From: Cyclobacteriaceae bacterium
GTDB taxonomy: Bacteria; Bacteroidota; Bacteroidia; Cytophagales; Cyclobacteriaceae
Length of the DNA: 64,000 bases
NCBI GenBank assembly: GCA_016787645.1
Contig: JAEUUF010000022.1
Coordinates: 496,001 to 560,000 of the forward strand
Direction of reading: 5' to 3'
Part shown: positions 8,191-17,311 of the stretch, piece after piece
Layout of the letters: each line of letters opens with the position of its first letter
How positions within the stretch are numbered: position 1 is the stretch's first letter
Translations under genes and position numbers: made by a program
The notes under the pieces: generated by a model
Seen by the model: only the letters and a program-made list of their open reading frames with translations
Told to the model about the DNA's origin: nothing
Databases searched by the model: none

Positions 8191-10722
8191 ATGCATAGGA
8201 TGATTGTGCTCCTGCAGGTTTGTTTCATCATCTCACTTGAAACAACCGCACAACGAATTCCGGTCCTCAACCAGATTGACCTACCGCACAGTTACTACTT
8301 CCGCGAGCTCTACCTCCCTCAACTGACAAGCGGTCCCTCCTCCGCTTCCTGGATGCCTGATGGAAATAGGCTGGTCTATTCCATGGCGGGTAGCCTTTGG
8401 ATACAGTCCATCGGAACTGAAGATGCCACCCAACTCACGGATGATGCCGGCTACGATTACCAGCCCGATGTCTCCCCCGACGGAAAGCAAGTGCTCTTCG
8501 TCCGGTACACCGGCGCAGCGATGGATCTCATGCTATTCGACCTGGGCACGAAGAAATCTTTCCGGCTCACCGAGGGCAAGACAGTCAATCTCGAGCCGCG
8601 CTGGTCGCCTGACGGGACAACGATTGCTTTTGTATCCACGGCGAATACCGGTCACTTTGTTCTTCACACCGGCACTGTGCGCGACAACCAGTTGATCAAT
8701 GCGAAGGCCCTCATCCCCGATCGGAAAAGCGAAGCCAAGCGGTACTACTACAGCGCGTTCGATCATGCCATTAATCCAACCTGGTCGAAGGATGGCAAGC
8801 TCATCTACTTCATTTCAAACCGGGAAGTTGCCCATGGAACCGGAAACCTGAGCGCCATCGATGTTACTTCCGGCGAAATCAAAACCATTCGCGATGAGGA
8901 AACCAACTGGCGCACCCGGCCCGATGCTTCCCCCGACGGAACACGCCTTGTGTACAGCAGCTACCTCGGGCAAAATTGGCACCAACTATTTATCCTTCCG
9001 GTTCAAGGTGGCTACCCGGTGCCCCTTACCTACGGTGATTACGACAAAATCTTTCCGCGTTGGTCTCCGGATGGAAAAACCATCGCTTTCATTTCCAACC
9101 AGGGGGGTAACACTTCGCTTTGGTTACTCGATGCTTATTCCGGCAAACAAACGCGGGTAGCTGTGAAAAAAAGAAATTATCTCTTGCCTCACGTGCCCCT
9201 TACACTCTCTGTCCAGGATGACCAGGGAAACGGAATTCCGGCGCGCATTAGCCTGGTAGACGGCCGCGGAAAATTCTACAGCCCGGACGACATCTGGGTC
9301 CACGCCGATGACGCCTATTACCCGTCCCTGCAATCCACAGAAACACATTACTTCCATGCCCTCGGAAAAGTGGTCATCCAGATTCCCAAGGACAGTATCA
9401 TGGTAACGGCCAGCCACGGGCCCCATCACGTGGTAACACACGGTAAGGTCTTTGCTAAACAGGTTGATGCGGTCGCTCTCCAGCTTAAGATTCCGCGTCT
9501 CGAGATCCCCGCAGTCTTTGGAACGTGGCGGAGCGGAGACGTGCACGTACACATGAACTATGGAGGAAACTACCGTAACACTCCCGGGCAACTCGCCAAC
9601 CAGGCGGCTGCAGAGGATCTGAATTTTGTATTCAATCTTATCGTCAACAAGGAGCAACGAATTCCTGATGTGAGTTACTTCAATTCCAATACGACAAACA
9701 CATCAACACCTGGGGTTACTGTCCTTCACGGCCAGGAATTCCATACCAGTTACTGGGGCCATCTTGGCCTGCTTCAATTGAGGGAGCATCTTATTTTGCC
9801 GGACTACTCCGGTTACCCCCAAACGGCGGTGGCCAGTACCTTTCCCCACAACAGCTTCATCGCTGACCGCGCGCACGAACAACAGGCCCTGGTAGGTTAC
9901 GTTCACCCATTTGAACAATCTGAAATTTTCCCCAATCAATCGGCTACACTGACCAACGCCCTCCCGGTTGATGCGGCCCTGGGCAAGGTGGACTACTATG
10001 AACTGGTCGGCTTCTCCGATCACCGCGCCTCGGAAGCAGTTTGGTACCAACTACTGAATGCGGGACTCAAGATTCCGGCGGCGGCTGGCACTGATGCCAT
10101 GGCTAATTATTCCAGTTTGCGTGGGCCAGTCGGGTTGAACCGCGTCTATGTTCGTGGGAATAATGACATGACTACGGAAGCTTTTCTGACAGAACTGAAG
10201 GCCGGCAGAAGTTTTGTCACCAATGGCCCATTAATTGGTCTCGACGTAGAGGGAAAAGTTCCGGGTGACAGCCTTAAGCTGACCGCAAAAAAGAAATCAG
10301 TCAGCTACCACGTCTTTTTGCGAAGCAATGCACCGGTGGATCACCTGGAGGTAATTTATAATGGCGAAGTAGTTGCCTCGCTCATCAATGGTCAGCCGGC
10401 TACAACCCTTGACATCAACGGGAAGATTGCCGTGAAAGAGTCAGGGTGGCTCCTGGTGCGCGCCTGGAATTCCAAGGCACTTCCTGAAGTGATGGATCTC
10501 TATCCGTATGCGAGCACAAATCCGGTTTATCTTACCGGAGGCGCTGAATCGCCGAAACGTGCGGTAGCCGGGGCCTATTTTGTGCAGTGGACACAGCGAC
10601 TCGAAAAGCTGGCCGGTGCCTTTGCTTCGTATCGAACTGAACAGGAAAAAGCAACTGTGCTCGATGATATCATCAAGGCCAAGGTGTACTATCAATCCCT
10701 GGCAGGCTCCACCAAACGCTAA
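8191..10722 (+). CDS. Secreted PD40/TolB-like propeller fused to CehA/McbA-like metallohydrolase
   Basis: 843 residues. A hydrophobic start (MIVLLQVCFIISLETTAQ) looks like a signal peptide; ATG at 8191 or 8200. About residues 45-330 hold at least five PD40/WD40-like repeats of the form PDGxxLVYSS or SPDGKTIAFISN. From about residue 450 the sequence GDVHVHMNYGGNY starts a CehA/McbA-type PHP-like metallohydrolase domain, followed by HGQEF, GYVHPFEQ and AAAGTDAMANY, which supply further His/Asp ligands. The propeller probably presents or gates substrate; the actual substrate is unknown. It is 11 bp upstream of a secreted CocE-type hydrolase, so the two probably act in the same periplasmic process. 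Independent of the preceding cluster is likely given a 123 bp gap. Confidence 0.82.
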   Translation: MHRMIVLLQVCFIISLETTAQRIPVLNQIDLPHSYYFRELYLPQLTSGPSSASWMPDGNRLVYSMAGSLWIQSIGTEDATQLTDDAGYDYQPDVSPDGKQVLFVRYTGAAMDLMLFDLGTKKSFRLTEGKTVNLEPRWSPDGTTIAFVSTANTGHFVLHTGTVRDNQLINAKALIPDRKSEAKRYYYSAFDHAINPTWSKDGKLIYFISNREVAHGTGNLSAIDVTSGEIKTIRDEETNWRTRPDASPDGTRLVYSSYLGQNWHQLFILPVQGGYPVPLTYGDYDKIFPRWSPDGKTIAFISNQGGNTSLWLLDAYSGKQTRVAVKKRNYLLPHVPLTLSVQDDQGNGIPARISLVDGRGKFYSPDDIWVHADDAYYPSLQSTETHYFHALGKVVIQIPKDSIMVTASHGPHHVVTHGKVFAKQVDAVALQLKIPRLEIPAVFGTWRSGDVHVHMNYGGNYRNTPGQLANQAAAEDLNFVFNLIVNKEQRIPDVSYFNSNTTNTSTPGVTVLHGQEFHTSYWGHLGLLQLREHLILPDYSGYPQTAVASTFPHNSFIADRAHEQQALVGYVHPFEQSEIFPNQSATLTNALPVDAALGKVDYYELVGFSDHRASEAVWYQLLNAGLKIPAAAGTDAMANYSSLRGPVGLNRVYVRGNNDMTTEAFLTELKAGRSFVTNGPLIGLDVEGKVPGDSLKLTAKKKSVSYHVFLRSNAPVDHLEVIYNGEVVASLINGQPATTLDINGKIAVKESGWLLVRAWNSKALPEVMDLYPYASTNPVYLTGGAESPKRAVAGAYFVQWTQRLEKLAGAFASYRTEQEKATVLDDIIKAKVYYQSLAGSTKR

Positions 10723-10733
10723 CTCCTCCGCTT

Positions 10734-12497
10734 ATGGTATCTCGTTGCCTGGTGTTCCTTTTTGCGATTACGATTTCGCCTGTATTTGCCCAACACCCAT
10801 ACAATGTCGTGCGCGAAGAGGTCATGGTTCCGATGCGTGACGGGGTGAAACTCGGGGGTATTCTTTACCGACCCGATCAGCCTGGAAAATTTCCTGGTAT
10901 TGTTTACCGGACACCGTACAGTATCGATGACTATGATGGCTATGCAGAGTTTCCTTTAAAGGCCGCCAAGCAAGGTTACGCCGTATTGCTGGTGGATGTC
11001 AGAGGTCGTTTGAGAAGCGAGGGGAACTTCGAGGCTTACCGTACAGAAAAGCCGGATGGATATGATGTGATCGAATGGATGGGTACACGGCCTTTCTGTA
11101 CCGGAAAAGTAGGAACCTACGGTGGCTCCTATCCCGGCATTGTGCAATGGCTGGCCATGTCGCAGGCACCGCCCCATCTCGCAGCGGCTGCTCCGGAAAT
11201 GACGCCGATCGGCAGTCACCATTTCTTTTACTATGGTGGCGCCTTTTCGCATCCTTGGCTCGACTGGTTTGTGCCCTACATCTTCGCCGACAAACGCAAG
11301 CGCGCCAATGATATTTCCGGACCCTGGGATGACGAGCCCGCGACAGAAGAATGGGAAAAATCGGATCGCCGAAAATGGTATCAATTCCGTCCGTTGATCG
11401 ATTTGCCCTTACTCAAACCCTATGCCCCAGAGTACTACGAATGGCTTCGGCACCCGGAACTTTCTTCCTGGTGGGACTTCGTCAACGTGGAAAAGGATTT
11501 TGGAAAGATGAGAAACCCGGTCTTCCTGGAAAGCGGCTGGTACGACGCGGCCTACGGTCCGGAAGGAGCAACCCGGGGTTTCAACAAAATGCGGAAAGAG
11601 GCAGCCACACCGGAGGCACGGGAACAATCCATCTTGATTCTCGGCCCCTGGAATCACACATCGTTAAATACCCGGAAGACCAAATTCGGTGAGATGGACT
11701 TTGGGCCCAACGCCGGCATGGACTATGACGCTGAATTGCTGCGCTTCTATGACCGGCACTTGAAAGGGCGTGAATCTTCAAGCGGAATACCCGCGGTGAG
11801 CATCTTCGTTATGGGAGTAAACGAGTGGCGAACAGAGAAAGAGTGGCCCTTGACACGTGCTGTGCCCACGTCATTTTATCTTTCCGGTACCGGTGCATCT
11901 AAATTGGGAACGCTCGTCACCAAGCCCGGCAAGGATGCCCGCGACACGTATGTCTTCGATCCCTCCAATCCGTTTTGGGACAAGTCGTATGAAAAATCCT
12001 ATCCCTACGATCAGCGGGAAAACGAATCACGCCCTGACGTGTTGGTGTACACCAGTGATGTGCTGACGGAAGATGTCGAAGTGATCGGTGAAATTGCAGC
12101 TGAGCTGTTTGTCAGCTCGGGTGCTTTGGATACCGATTTCAGCATCACGCTTTCTGATGTGTATCCGGATGGTCGATCCATCAATCTACACGGACTCGAT
12201 GCCGGCTATTTGAGGATGAGATACCGGGGTGGTTTTGAATACCAGGAGCTGATGAAACCCGGGGAGGTTTACAAAATCCGGCTTGGTCAGGTGTACACAG
12301 CCAATCGATTCCTGAAAGGTCACCGCATTCGTTTGGCCATAACCAGCAGCAAGGCACCGCATTATGATCCAAATCCGAATACGGGGAGAGTGATCGCGGA
12401 AGAGAAGAATTTGATCCCCGCGAGGAACACAGTGCATTCGGGAGTGAAATATCCGTCTCGGATAATATTGCCGGCGATGCCGTCTATTAAATACTGA
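10734..12497 (+). CDS. Secreted CocE/NonD family serine hydrolase (S15-like)
   Basis: 587 residues with a signal peptide (MVSRCLVFLFAITISPVFAQ). The N-terminal alpha/beta-hydrolase domain starts with MVPMRDGVKLGGILYRP and has the nucleophile elbow GGSYPG with Ser132. Typical later blocks of the family include a helical cap (about 150-260), the catalytic GWYDA segment and the His-containing GPWNHTS. The C-terminal jelly-roll (about 400-580) is the X-Pro dipeptidyl-peptidase C-terminal domain. Family members hydrolyse acyl esters, amides or N-acyl chains (cocaine esterase, glutaryl-7-ACA acylase, X-Pro dipeptidases). Follows the propeller-hydrolase gene by 11 bp, probably one operon. Confidence 0.88.
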   Translation: MVSRCLVFLFAITISPVFAQHPYNVVREEVMVPMRDGVKLGGILYRPDQPGKFPGIVYRTPYSIDDYDGYAEFPLKAAKQGYAVLLVDVRGRLRSEGNFEAYRTEKPDGYDVIEWMGTRPFCTGKVGTYGGSYPGIVQWLAMSQAPPHLAAAAPEMTPIGSHHFFYYGGAFSHPWLDWFVPYIFADKRKRANDISGPWDDEPATEEWEKSDRRKWYQFRPLIDLPLLKPYAPEYYEWLRHPELSSWWDFVNVEKDFGKMRNPVFLESGWYDAAYGPEGATRGFNKMRKEAATPEAREQSILILGPWNHTSLNTRKTKFGEMDFGPNAGMDYDAELLRFYDRHLKGRESSSGIPAVSIFVMGVNEWRTEKEWPLTRAVPTSFYLSGTGASKLGTLVTKPGKDARDTYVFDPSNPFWDKSYEKSYPYDQRENESRPDVLVYTSDVLTEDVEVIGEIAAELFVSSGALDTDFSITLSDVYPDGRSINLHGLDAGYLRMRYRGGFEYQELMKPGEVYKIRLGQVYTANRFLKGHRIRLAITSSKAPHYDPNPNTGRVIAEEKNLIPARNTVHSGVKYPSRIILPAMPSIKY

Positions 12498-12517
12498 AGC
12501 ACACAAAACCTGCTGGT

Positions 12518-13552
12518 ATGAAGTACATTTTTGGTTTTTTCTTTCTGGCGGTTCAATGGAGTGGGGCGATGGCGCAGAAACTTGAGATTGGAATAGTAGA
12601 CTACTACGGGCTTTCCGCGCCGGGCGCTCCTGCAAAAAGCCAGGTGGAGGCATGCCTCGCCTTCAAGACGGGAGACCAGCTCGATCCAGAAAGCAAGAAT
12701 ATTTGGAAAGACCCAACCATCGCCTGCCTTAAGAAACTTCCAGGTATAAAACAGGTCAAGCTCGAAGGGGTTTGCTGCGACGAGCAGAACAGGGTCATGA
12801 TCTTTGTCGGCGTGTTGCCGCATCCCGCACCCGCCGAAGCCCATCGATCCTTTACGTTGGATGAAAGACTTCCTGTCGAATTGGTTGCTGCGTATGACAC
12901 ACTGCTTGGTGGGATGATGATAGCCATTCAAACTGGCCAGGCCGATGAAGATGATACAAAGGGCCATGCCCTCTTCCGCTTTCCAAAAGCAATTGAACCC
13001 CAACGACTGTTTGCTGCCTATGCTTCAACCCATTTGGCAACGCTTAGGGAGGTACTACACCACTCCAGACATGACAAGGACCGTGAAGTGGCCAGTTGGG
13101 TGATAGCCTTTGCCGAAGACAAGCAGGGTATTGTCCGGGATTTTGTTGAAGCCGCCAGCGATCCCAGCGAAGACGTGCGCAATAACGCCATCAGGGCCCT
13201 GGGCATCCTGGACAATTACTTCAGGCAGGCAAAAGTGGATGTTTCAATCGACCCAACGCCTTTTGTTGAAATGATGAACTCTATAACGTGGTCTGATCTC
13301 AACAAAAGCGCAAACCTGCTAGTCTCGTTGACCTCGGACAGAAACCCTGGGCTAATGGCCAAATTGCGAAAAGAGGCCTTGTATCCCTTGGCGGACATGG
13401 CCCGTTGGAAAAGTACTGGCCACGCTTACCCCGCATTCATGATCCTCGGCCGGATGGCTGGCTGGCCCGATGAGGTCACCTATCAACGGGCGAATGCAGA
13501 TCGCATGAAATGGATCGACGCCGCGTTGCTCGAAATTGAGAGGAAGAAGTAG
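12518..13552 (+). CDS. Secreted protein of unknown function with HEAT-like region
   Basis: 344 residues with a signal peptide (MKYIFGFFFLAVQWSGAMAQ). Residues about 22-95 (LEIGIVDYYGLSAPG then FKTGDQLD and LPGIKQVKLEGVC) resemble a POTRA-like alpha/beta unit, which is a weak visual impression. Residues about 165-230 contain helical pairs with DREVASWVIAFAEDK and DVRNNAIRALGIL, typical of HEAT-type repeats. Not recognised as a named family. It starts 20 bp after the CocE-type hydrolase and shares its direction, so it may be the third gene of that operon; a protein-protein interaction role is inferred. Confidence 0.6.
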   Translation: MKYIFGFFFLAVQWSGAMAQKLEIGIVDYYGLSAPGAPAKSQVEACLAFKTGDQLDPESKNIWKDPTIACLKKLPGIKQVKLEGVCCDEQNRVMIFVGVLPHPAPAEAHRSFTLDERLPVELVAAYDTLLGGMMIAIQTGQADEDDTKGHALFRFPKAIEPQRLFAAYASTHLATLREVLHHSRHDKDREVASWVIAFAEDKQGIVRDFVEAASDPSEDVRNNAIRALGILDNYFRQAKVDVSIDPTPFVEMMNSITWSDLNKSANLLVSLTSDRNPGLMAKLRKEALYPLADMARWKSTGHAYPAFMILGRMAGWPDEVTYQRANADRMKWIDAALLEIERKK

Positions 13553-13593
13553 GCGGTACGGCCGACAACCGAGATCGGGAATGCCACGGTAGC

Positions 13594-13917
13594 CTACGGC
13601 CGATCGGCCGTCTCCAACTTGATGTAAAGTTCCAATTGATCCATCACCCCGCCCTGTCGATCCGCACCACCCTGCAAGGGCAGGTACCACTCCTGTTCGC
13701 CATCCATAGTCACAAAGAGCGATAACCCTTCATCCATGTGATGATAGGAATAACCAAGGAAAACCCACGACACTCCGGGCGCATGCAGGTCATTGTCAAA
13801 ATCCAGGAACTCCCGGCTGACGATATATCGTCTACCGGGTTCCAGGTGTCCCCAGTTTCGTCGCTTTTGCGGAAGAATATGCCCGGTATAGGTTCCTTTC
13901 GGAAATGGTCCTCGCAT
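13594..13917 (-). CDS. Small conserved-looking protein, DUF3601-like
   Basis: 107 residues on the minus strand, alone in the gap between the HEAT-like gene and nth. The composition is that of a real globular protein: LEPGRRYIVSREFLDFDND, then VSWVFLGYSYHHMDEGLSLF and DQLELYIKLE. The pattern 'pGxxYxVxxxFxDfDxxxHxxGxxWxFLGYxxxxxxxGLSLFV' recalls DUF3601 from memory. No signal peptide. Function unknown. The gene converges with the HEAT-like gene (41 bp between stops) and diverges from nth. An extended antisense reading of nth overlapping its start is a shadow and was not used. Confidence 0.6.
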   Translation of the reverse strand: MRGPFPKGTYTGHILPQKRRNWGHLEPGRRYIVSREFLDFDNDLHAPGVSWVFLGYSYHHMDEGLSLFVTMDGEQEWYLPLQGGADRQGGVMDQLELYIKLETADRP

Positions 13918-13997
13918 CGGCGGAAGGTAACAGGTTGATTCGGGTATTCACTTACTCCATCTGATTTTCTGGTATCTTTCGATATAACCAGCGCTGC

Positions 13998-14675
13998 ATG
14001 AAAGCCGTCAACTGGAAAAAAGAACTTCAACCCTTGCTGCAAAAGTACCGTGGCAAGAAGCACCCGCTCGATCACCGCACACCCTATGAGTTGATCGTGG
14101 CGGTGGTGCTGTCGGCGCAGGACTCCGACCGAAACATCAATAAGCTTTCGCCCGCCCTCTTCAATGCGTTCCCCGACATGGCCGCGCTGGCCGCTGCGGA
14201 CGCTGACTCCGTTATTCCTTTTGTCCAGAAGGTACTCGGTCACCGGAAGAAAACGGGTTGGCTGTTGGAGATTGCCCGCACCATTAAAGAAGACAAGAAC
14301 ATTCCCACCACCCTCGAGGAACTTACCAAACTTCCCGGAATAGGAAGAAAATCGGCGAATGTCATCCTTCGTGAAATGGGTCAGCCCGCAGTGGGCATCA
14401 TTGTCGATCTCCACGTCGTGCGCGTGGCTCCCCGCCTTGGCATCGCCCAGGGCACTGATCCCAAAAAGCTGGAGAAGCAATTGATGGATGCCACGGATCC
14501 AAAAGACTGGGGCGAGGTGGGCATGGCAATCTCTTTCCTCGGCCGCGAGATCTGTCGTCCGAGCAATCCGAAGTGCGAGGAGTGCGTGATGCGGAAGGTG
14601 TGCATTTACACCAAGACGCTGGTGAAGCCCTCAAAGGCAGCGACAAAGAAAAAGGCAACTTCTAAGAAGAAGTAG
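13998..14675 (+). CDS. nth: Endonuclease III (DNA glycosylase/AP lyase)
   Basis: 225 residues. The helix-hairpin-helix segment KLPGIGRKSANVIL contains the catalytic lysine (K118) and VDLHVVRV supplies the catalytic aspartate (D137). A four-cysteine cluster with spacing C-x6-C-x2-C-x5-C (C186, C193, C196, C202) binds the 4Fe-4S centre. A Lys/Ala-rich tail of about 18 residues (KPSKAATKKKATSKKK) extends beyond the usual end and may strengthen DNA binding. It removes oxidised pyrimidines in base excision repair. A TATCTTTC near 13972 is a 7/8 match to the Bacteroidota -7 box. Downstream lie nested inverted repeats that could end transcription from both sides. Confidence 0.95.
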   Translation: MKAVNWKKELQPLLQKYRGKKHPLDHRTPYELIVAVVLSAQDSDRNINKLSPALFNAFPDMAALAAADADSVIPFVQKVLGHRKKTGWLLEIARTIKEDKNIPTTLEELTKLPGIGRKSANVILREMGQPAVGIIVDLHVVRVAPRLGIAQGTDPKKLEKQLMDATDPKDWGEVGMAISFLGREICRPSNPKCEECVMRKVCIYTKTLVKPSKAATKKKATSKKK

Positions 14676-14689
14676 AAATCACCCACCTT

Positions 14690-14773
14690 TACATTTTACA
14701 TTCGCTATTCTACATTTTGCGGTTAAAGCCAAGTGAAGAACCGCAAAATGTAAAACGATAAATGTAAAATGTA
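14690..14773. terminator. Nested inverted repeats between convergent genes, possible bidirectional terminator
   Basis: Inner arms 14711-14724 and 14739-14752 are perfectly complementary over 14 bp (tacattttgcggtt / aaccgcaaaatgta) around a 14-nt loop. Outer arms 14690-14700 and 14763-14773 pair over 11 bp (tacattttaca / tgtaaaatgta). The structure separates nth (+) from the P1 peptidase gene (-). No long T tract follows directly, so a terminator role is an inference; a mobile repeat is the alternative. Confidence 0.5.
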
Positions 14774-14788
14774 GAAGGCTTTAGGTTT

Positions 14789-15952
14789 TCACTTTAATCT
14801 CCCATACTTCTTCAGCGCCGCCACGAGACGGTCATGCGGAATCGCATAGACTTTGTTTCCATTGATCCCTTCCATCGTCTCGGCGGCAATCATCGCATTC
14901 ACAATGGCTTCTTCCGTCGCCGCGGCGGTAGCTTCAAACAATGGACTGATTTGATCGTTGGGCAGCATCTCCAGGTGGGCAATGCCTTCGTTTTTGGACA
15001 CTTCCGGATTGGCCGTGCTGAAGGCGATGAATATATCGCCGGAAGAATTTCCTCCGCGGCCACCCACCACACCGAGGCCAAGAGAAACCCGCTTCACAAT
15101 ACGTTCCAGCTGGTGCGGCAGCAGCGGAGCATCCGTAGCGACAACCACAATGATCGAGCCCTGGTCGGTGTCTGGCTTACCTTCCTGGGGAAGCAGATCC
15201 GGAATTTCTTTCCCAACCGGCACGCCGGCAATTTGCAATAACGGTCGTCGGCCGTAATTCGCCTGCACCAGCACGCCCACCGTGTATCCACCCTGCTTCG
15301 TCTCCAATACACGGGAGGATGTCCCAGTGCCACCCTTAAATCCATGGCAAACCATCCCGGTGCCTCCCCCGACATTTCCCTCCTTCACCGGCCCTGGAGC
15401 TGACGATTCCATCGCATCAAACGCGTCCTGTTTCGTCACATGGAATCCGTTAATGTCATTGAGAAAACCATCATACGTCTCGGCCACCACCGGTAAACTC
15501 ACATCGCCATCATAACTTCCTGGCTTCATACGTTTGGCGTACCACTCAATGACGGCGTCACGAACAATACCAACACTGTGTGTATTGGTAATCAGGATGG
15601 GCGATCCCAGGCCGCCCGATTCATCCACCCAGGTTGTACCGGTCATTTCACCATTGCCATTCAAGGTGAACCACGCCGCGAAGACCCGGTCGAGTGAACC
15701 CTTGCCCCGGGGGAAGATAGCGGTCACCCCAGTGCGAACAGGCCCTTTGCCAACCACCAGTTTGCCACTGCCGGAAATCAATGTTTTGAATCCTACCTCG
15801 ACTCCCTTCACATCGGTAATGGCATTGAAAGCCCCCGTCGTTCCCTCAAATGGAATTCCAAGATCCCGGCCGCGTGGCTTTGTTTTCTGGGCATTCGCTC
15901 CCGCGCCAACCAGCACCAGAGCCAGCATCACGCACAAATTTCTTATGGTCAT
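14789..15952 (-). CDS. P1 family peptidase (DmpA/beta-peptidyl aminopeptidase type), secreted
   Basis: 387 residues with a signal peptide (LCVMLALVLVGAGANAQ). The sequence GTTGAFNAITDVKGVEVG at the mature N-terminus, ITNTHSVGIVRDAV in the middle, and VGGGTGMVCHGFKGGTG followed by TSSRVL match the DmpA family. These are Ntn-like hydrolases that self-cleave just before the nucleophilic serine; here the site lies in GTSSR (about residues 210-214). Known members release N-terminal D- or beta-amino acids from peptides. Its ATG overlaps the stop of the upstream GabT-like gene by 4 bp, so the two are translationally coupled; a link to beta-amino acid use is an attractive inference. Confidence 0.9.
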   Translation of the reverse strand: MTIRNLCVMLALVLVGAGANAQKTKPRGRDLGIPFEGTTGAFNAITDVKGVEVGFKTLISGSGKLVVGKGPVRTGVTAIFPRGKGSLDRVFAAWFTLNGNGEMTGTTWVDESGGLGSPILITNTHSVGIVRDAVIEWYAKRMKPGSYDGDVSLPVVAETYDGFLNDINGFHVTKQDAFDAMESSAPGPVKEGNVGGGTGMVCHGFKGGTGTSSRVLETKQGGYTVGVLVQANYGRRPLLQIAGVPVGKEIPDLLPQEGKPDTDQGSIIVVVATDAPLLPHQLERIVKRVSLGLGVVGGRGGNSSGDIFIAFSTANPEVSKNEGIAHLEMLPNDQISPLFEATAAATEEAIVNAMIAAETMEGINGNKVYAIPHDRLVAALKKYGRLK

Positions 15953-17256
15953 GATTTCGTGTTAGTCAATTGCAACAATTGCTTCCGGAGAATCTGTAAT
16001 CCTCTATTCAATTGGCCATCTGTTATGGTGAGCGGGCTCAATACGCGAACAACATTCCCTCCTGTCCCGGCGCTGATGATCAACAGTCCATTCTCCGAAC
16101 ACGCGTTGAGCAGTTTCTTTGTCAAGTCAGCATCGGGTTGATGGGGGTCACCGTTCTTCACAAGTTCAAACGCCGTCATGGCGCCAAGTCCACGAACATC
16201 CCCGATGGCAGTACATTCCTTTTGGAGAGCGCTGAAAAACTGCATCACCTTTTTGCCGATTCTTTTTCCCCTCTCGTTGATCTTGATTTTTTTCATGTAC
16301 TCGATCGTGGCCAGGGAGGCCGCGCAGGCAACGGGGTTGCCGAGGTATGTTCCGCCCAAGGTTCCCTTCGTAGTTTTGTCCATTACCTCCGCCCGGCCGA
16401 TGACCGCACCAATCGGCATACCGCTACCCATGGACTTCGCCCAGGTGGAAATGTCCGGGACTATACCATAATGCGAATAGGCTGACCATGCTCCAGTGCG
16501 ACCAAACCCAGTTTGCACTTCATCTACCACGAGTAAAATGCCGTGCTGCTTGCAGATGCGGGATAGTCCCAGGATATATTCCTTGGGCGCGACCACAAAC
16601 CCGCCTTCGCCCTGCACCAGTTCAACGATCACCGCGGCTACCTGTGTTGGATCGACGATCGTGTGCAACGCATCGTCGAAGGATTGTAGTTCACGTTTTA
16701 CAAAGGCCTTCATCGATAATCCATCCCCTCGTTTATAGTAATCGGGGAACGGCAGTCGATATACCTCCGACGCAAAGGGACCGCAGCCAATCTTATATCC
16801 AGTCTTTGAGGTAAGTGTCATCCCCAATAATGTCCTCCCATGAAATGCCCCTGTGAAGCAAATGATACCCGGGCGGCCGGTTGCCTGCCGGGCGATCTTC
16901 ACGGCATTTTCCACTGCCTCAACACCTGAATTGGTCAGCATCACTTTCGTTTTCTTTCCGTGAGGCAGGAGTTTTGCCAGGGTCTCACACAACTCCACAT
17001 AAGGCTCATAGATGGCCACTGGAAAACAAGCGTGGATCAATGATTGGCTTTGACGAATGATTGCATTCACCACCGGCCGTGGGCAATGTCCTGCGTTCAG
17101 CACACCAATACCTCCCGCAAAATCGATATACGATTTCCCATCTTCATCGCGGATGATGGCGCCGCTCCCCGACGCAATGGTGAGGGGCGTGAACATCCCC
17201 ATGCCTTCCGGAACGATTGCGTTTCTCCGGGCAATCAGCTTATCCGATTTCTTCAT
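15949..17256 (-). CDS. gabT: 4-aminobutyrate aminotransferase-like class III aminotransferase
   Basis: 435 residues with NSGVEAVENAVKIAR (PLP phosphate loop), GAFHGRTLLGMTLTSK, VVDEVQTGFGRTG (catalytic Asp) and TWAKSMGSGMPIGAV (Schiff-base lysine). These blocks and the length fit GABA:2-oxoglutarate transaminase, although related omega-transaminases cannot be excluded. It converts GABA to succinic semialdehyde. It is coupled (4 bp overlap) to a secreted P1 peptidase. It is a second, distinct class III aminotransferase beside the one at 3.2 kb, which is what an acetyl-beta-lysine route would need. A terminator-like hairpin sits within its upstream leader. Confidence 0.82.
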   Translation of the reverse strand: MKKSDKLIARRNAIVPEGMGMFTPLTIASGSGAIIRDEDGKSYIDFAGGIGVLNAGHCPRPVVNAIIRQSQSLIHACFPVAIYEPYVELCETLAKLLPHGKKTKVMLTNSGVEAVENAVKIARQATGRPGIICFTGAFHGRTLLGMTLTSKTGYKIGCGPFASEVYRLPFPDYYKRGDGLSMKAFVKRELQSFDDALHTIVDPTQVAAVIVELVQGEGGFVVAPKEYILGLSRICKQHGILLVVDEVQTGFGRTGAWSAYSHYGIVPDISTWAKSMGSGMPIGAVIGRAEVMDKTTKGTLGGTYLGNPVACAASLATIEYMKKIKINERGKRIGKKVMQFFSALQKECTAIGDVRGLGAMTAFELVKNGDPHQPDADLTKKLLNACSENGLLIISAGTGGNVVRVLSPLTITDGQLNRGLQILRKQLLQLTNTKS

Positions 17257-17278
17257 TCCTCAAATTACGGCATTGGGT

Positions 17279-17311
17279 AAAAAAGAAAAAGCTGCCTGGC
17301 GGGCAGCCTTT
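17279..17311 (-). terminator. Terminator-like hairpin with T-run in the leader of the GabT-like gene
   Basis: Read leftward, a 6-bp GC-rich stem (gctgcc at 17291-17296 with ggcagc at 17302-17307, 5-nt loop) is followed by TTTTTCTTTTTT. This is a good intrinsic terminator pointing toward gabT, only about 23 bp before its start codon, although no gene precedes it on that strand. It may be an attenuator, or the end of a short untranslated RNA starting near 17390. Confidence 0.6.

Noticed and set aside
13710-14480. 256-codon minus-strand frame overlapping nth
   Set aside because: Antisense of nth in a high-GC codon frame; the real DUF3601-like gene uses a different frame at 13594-13917.
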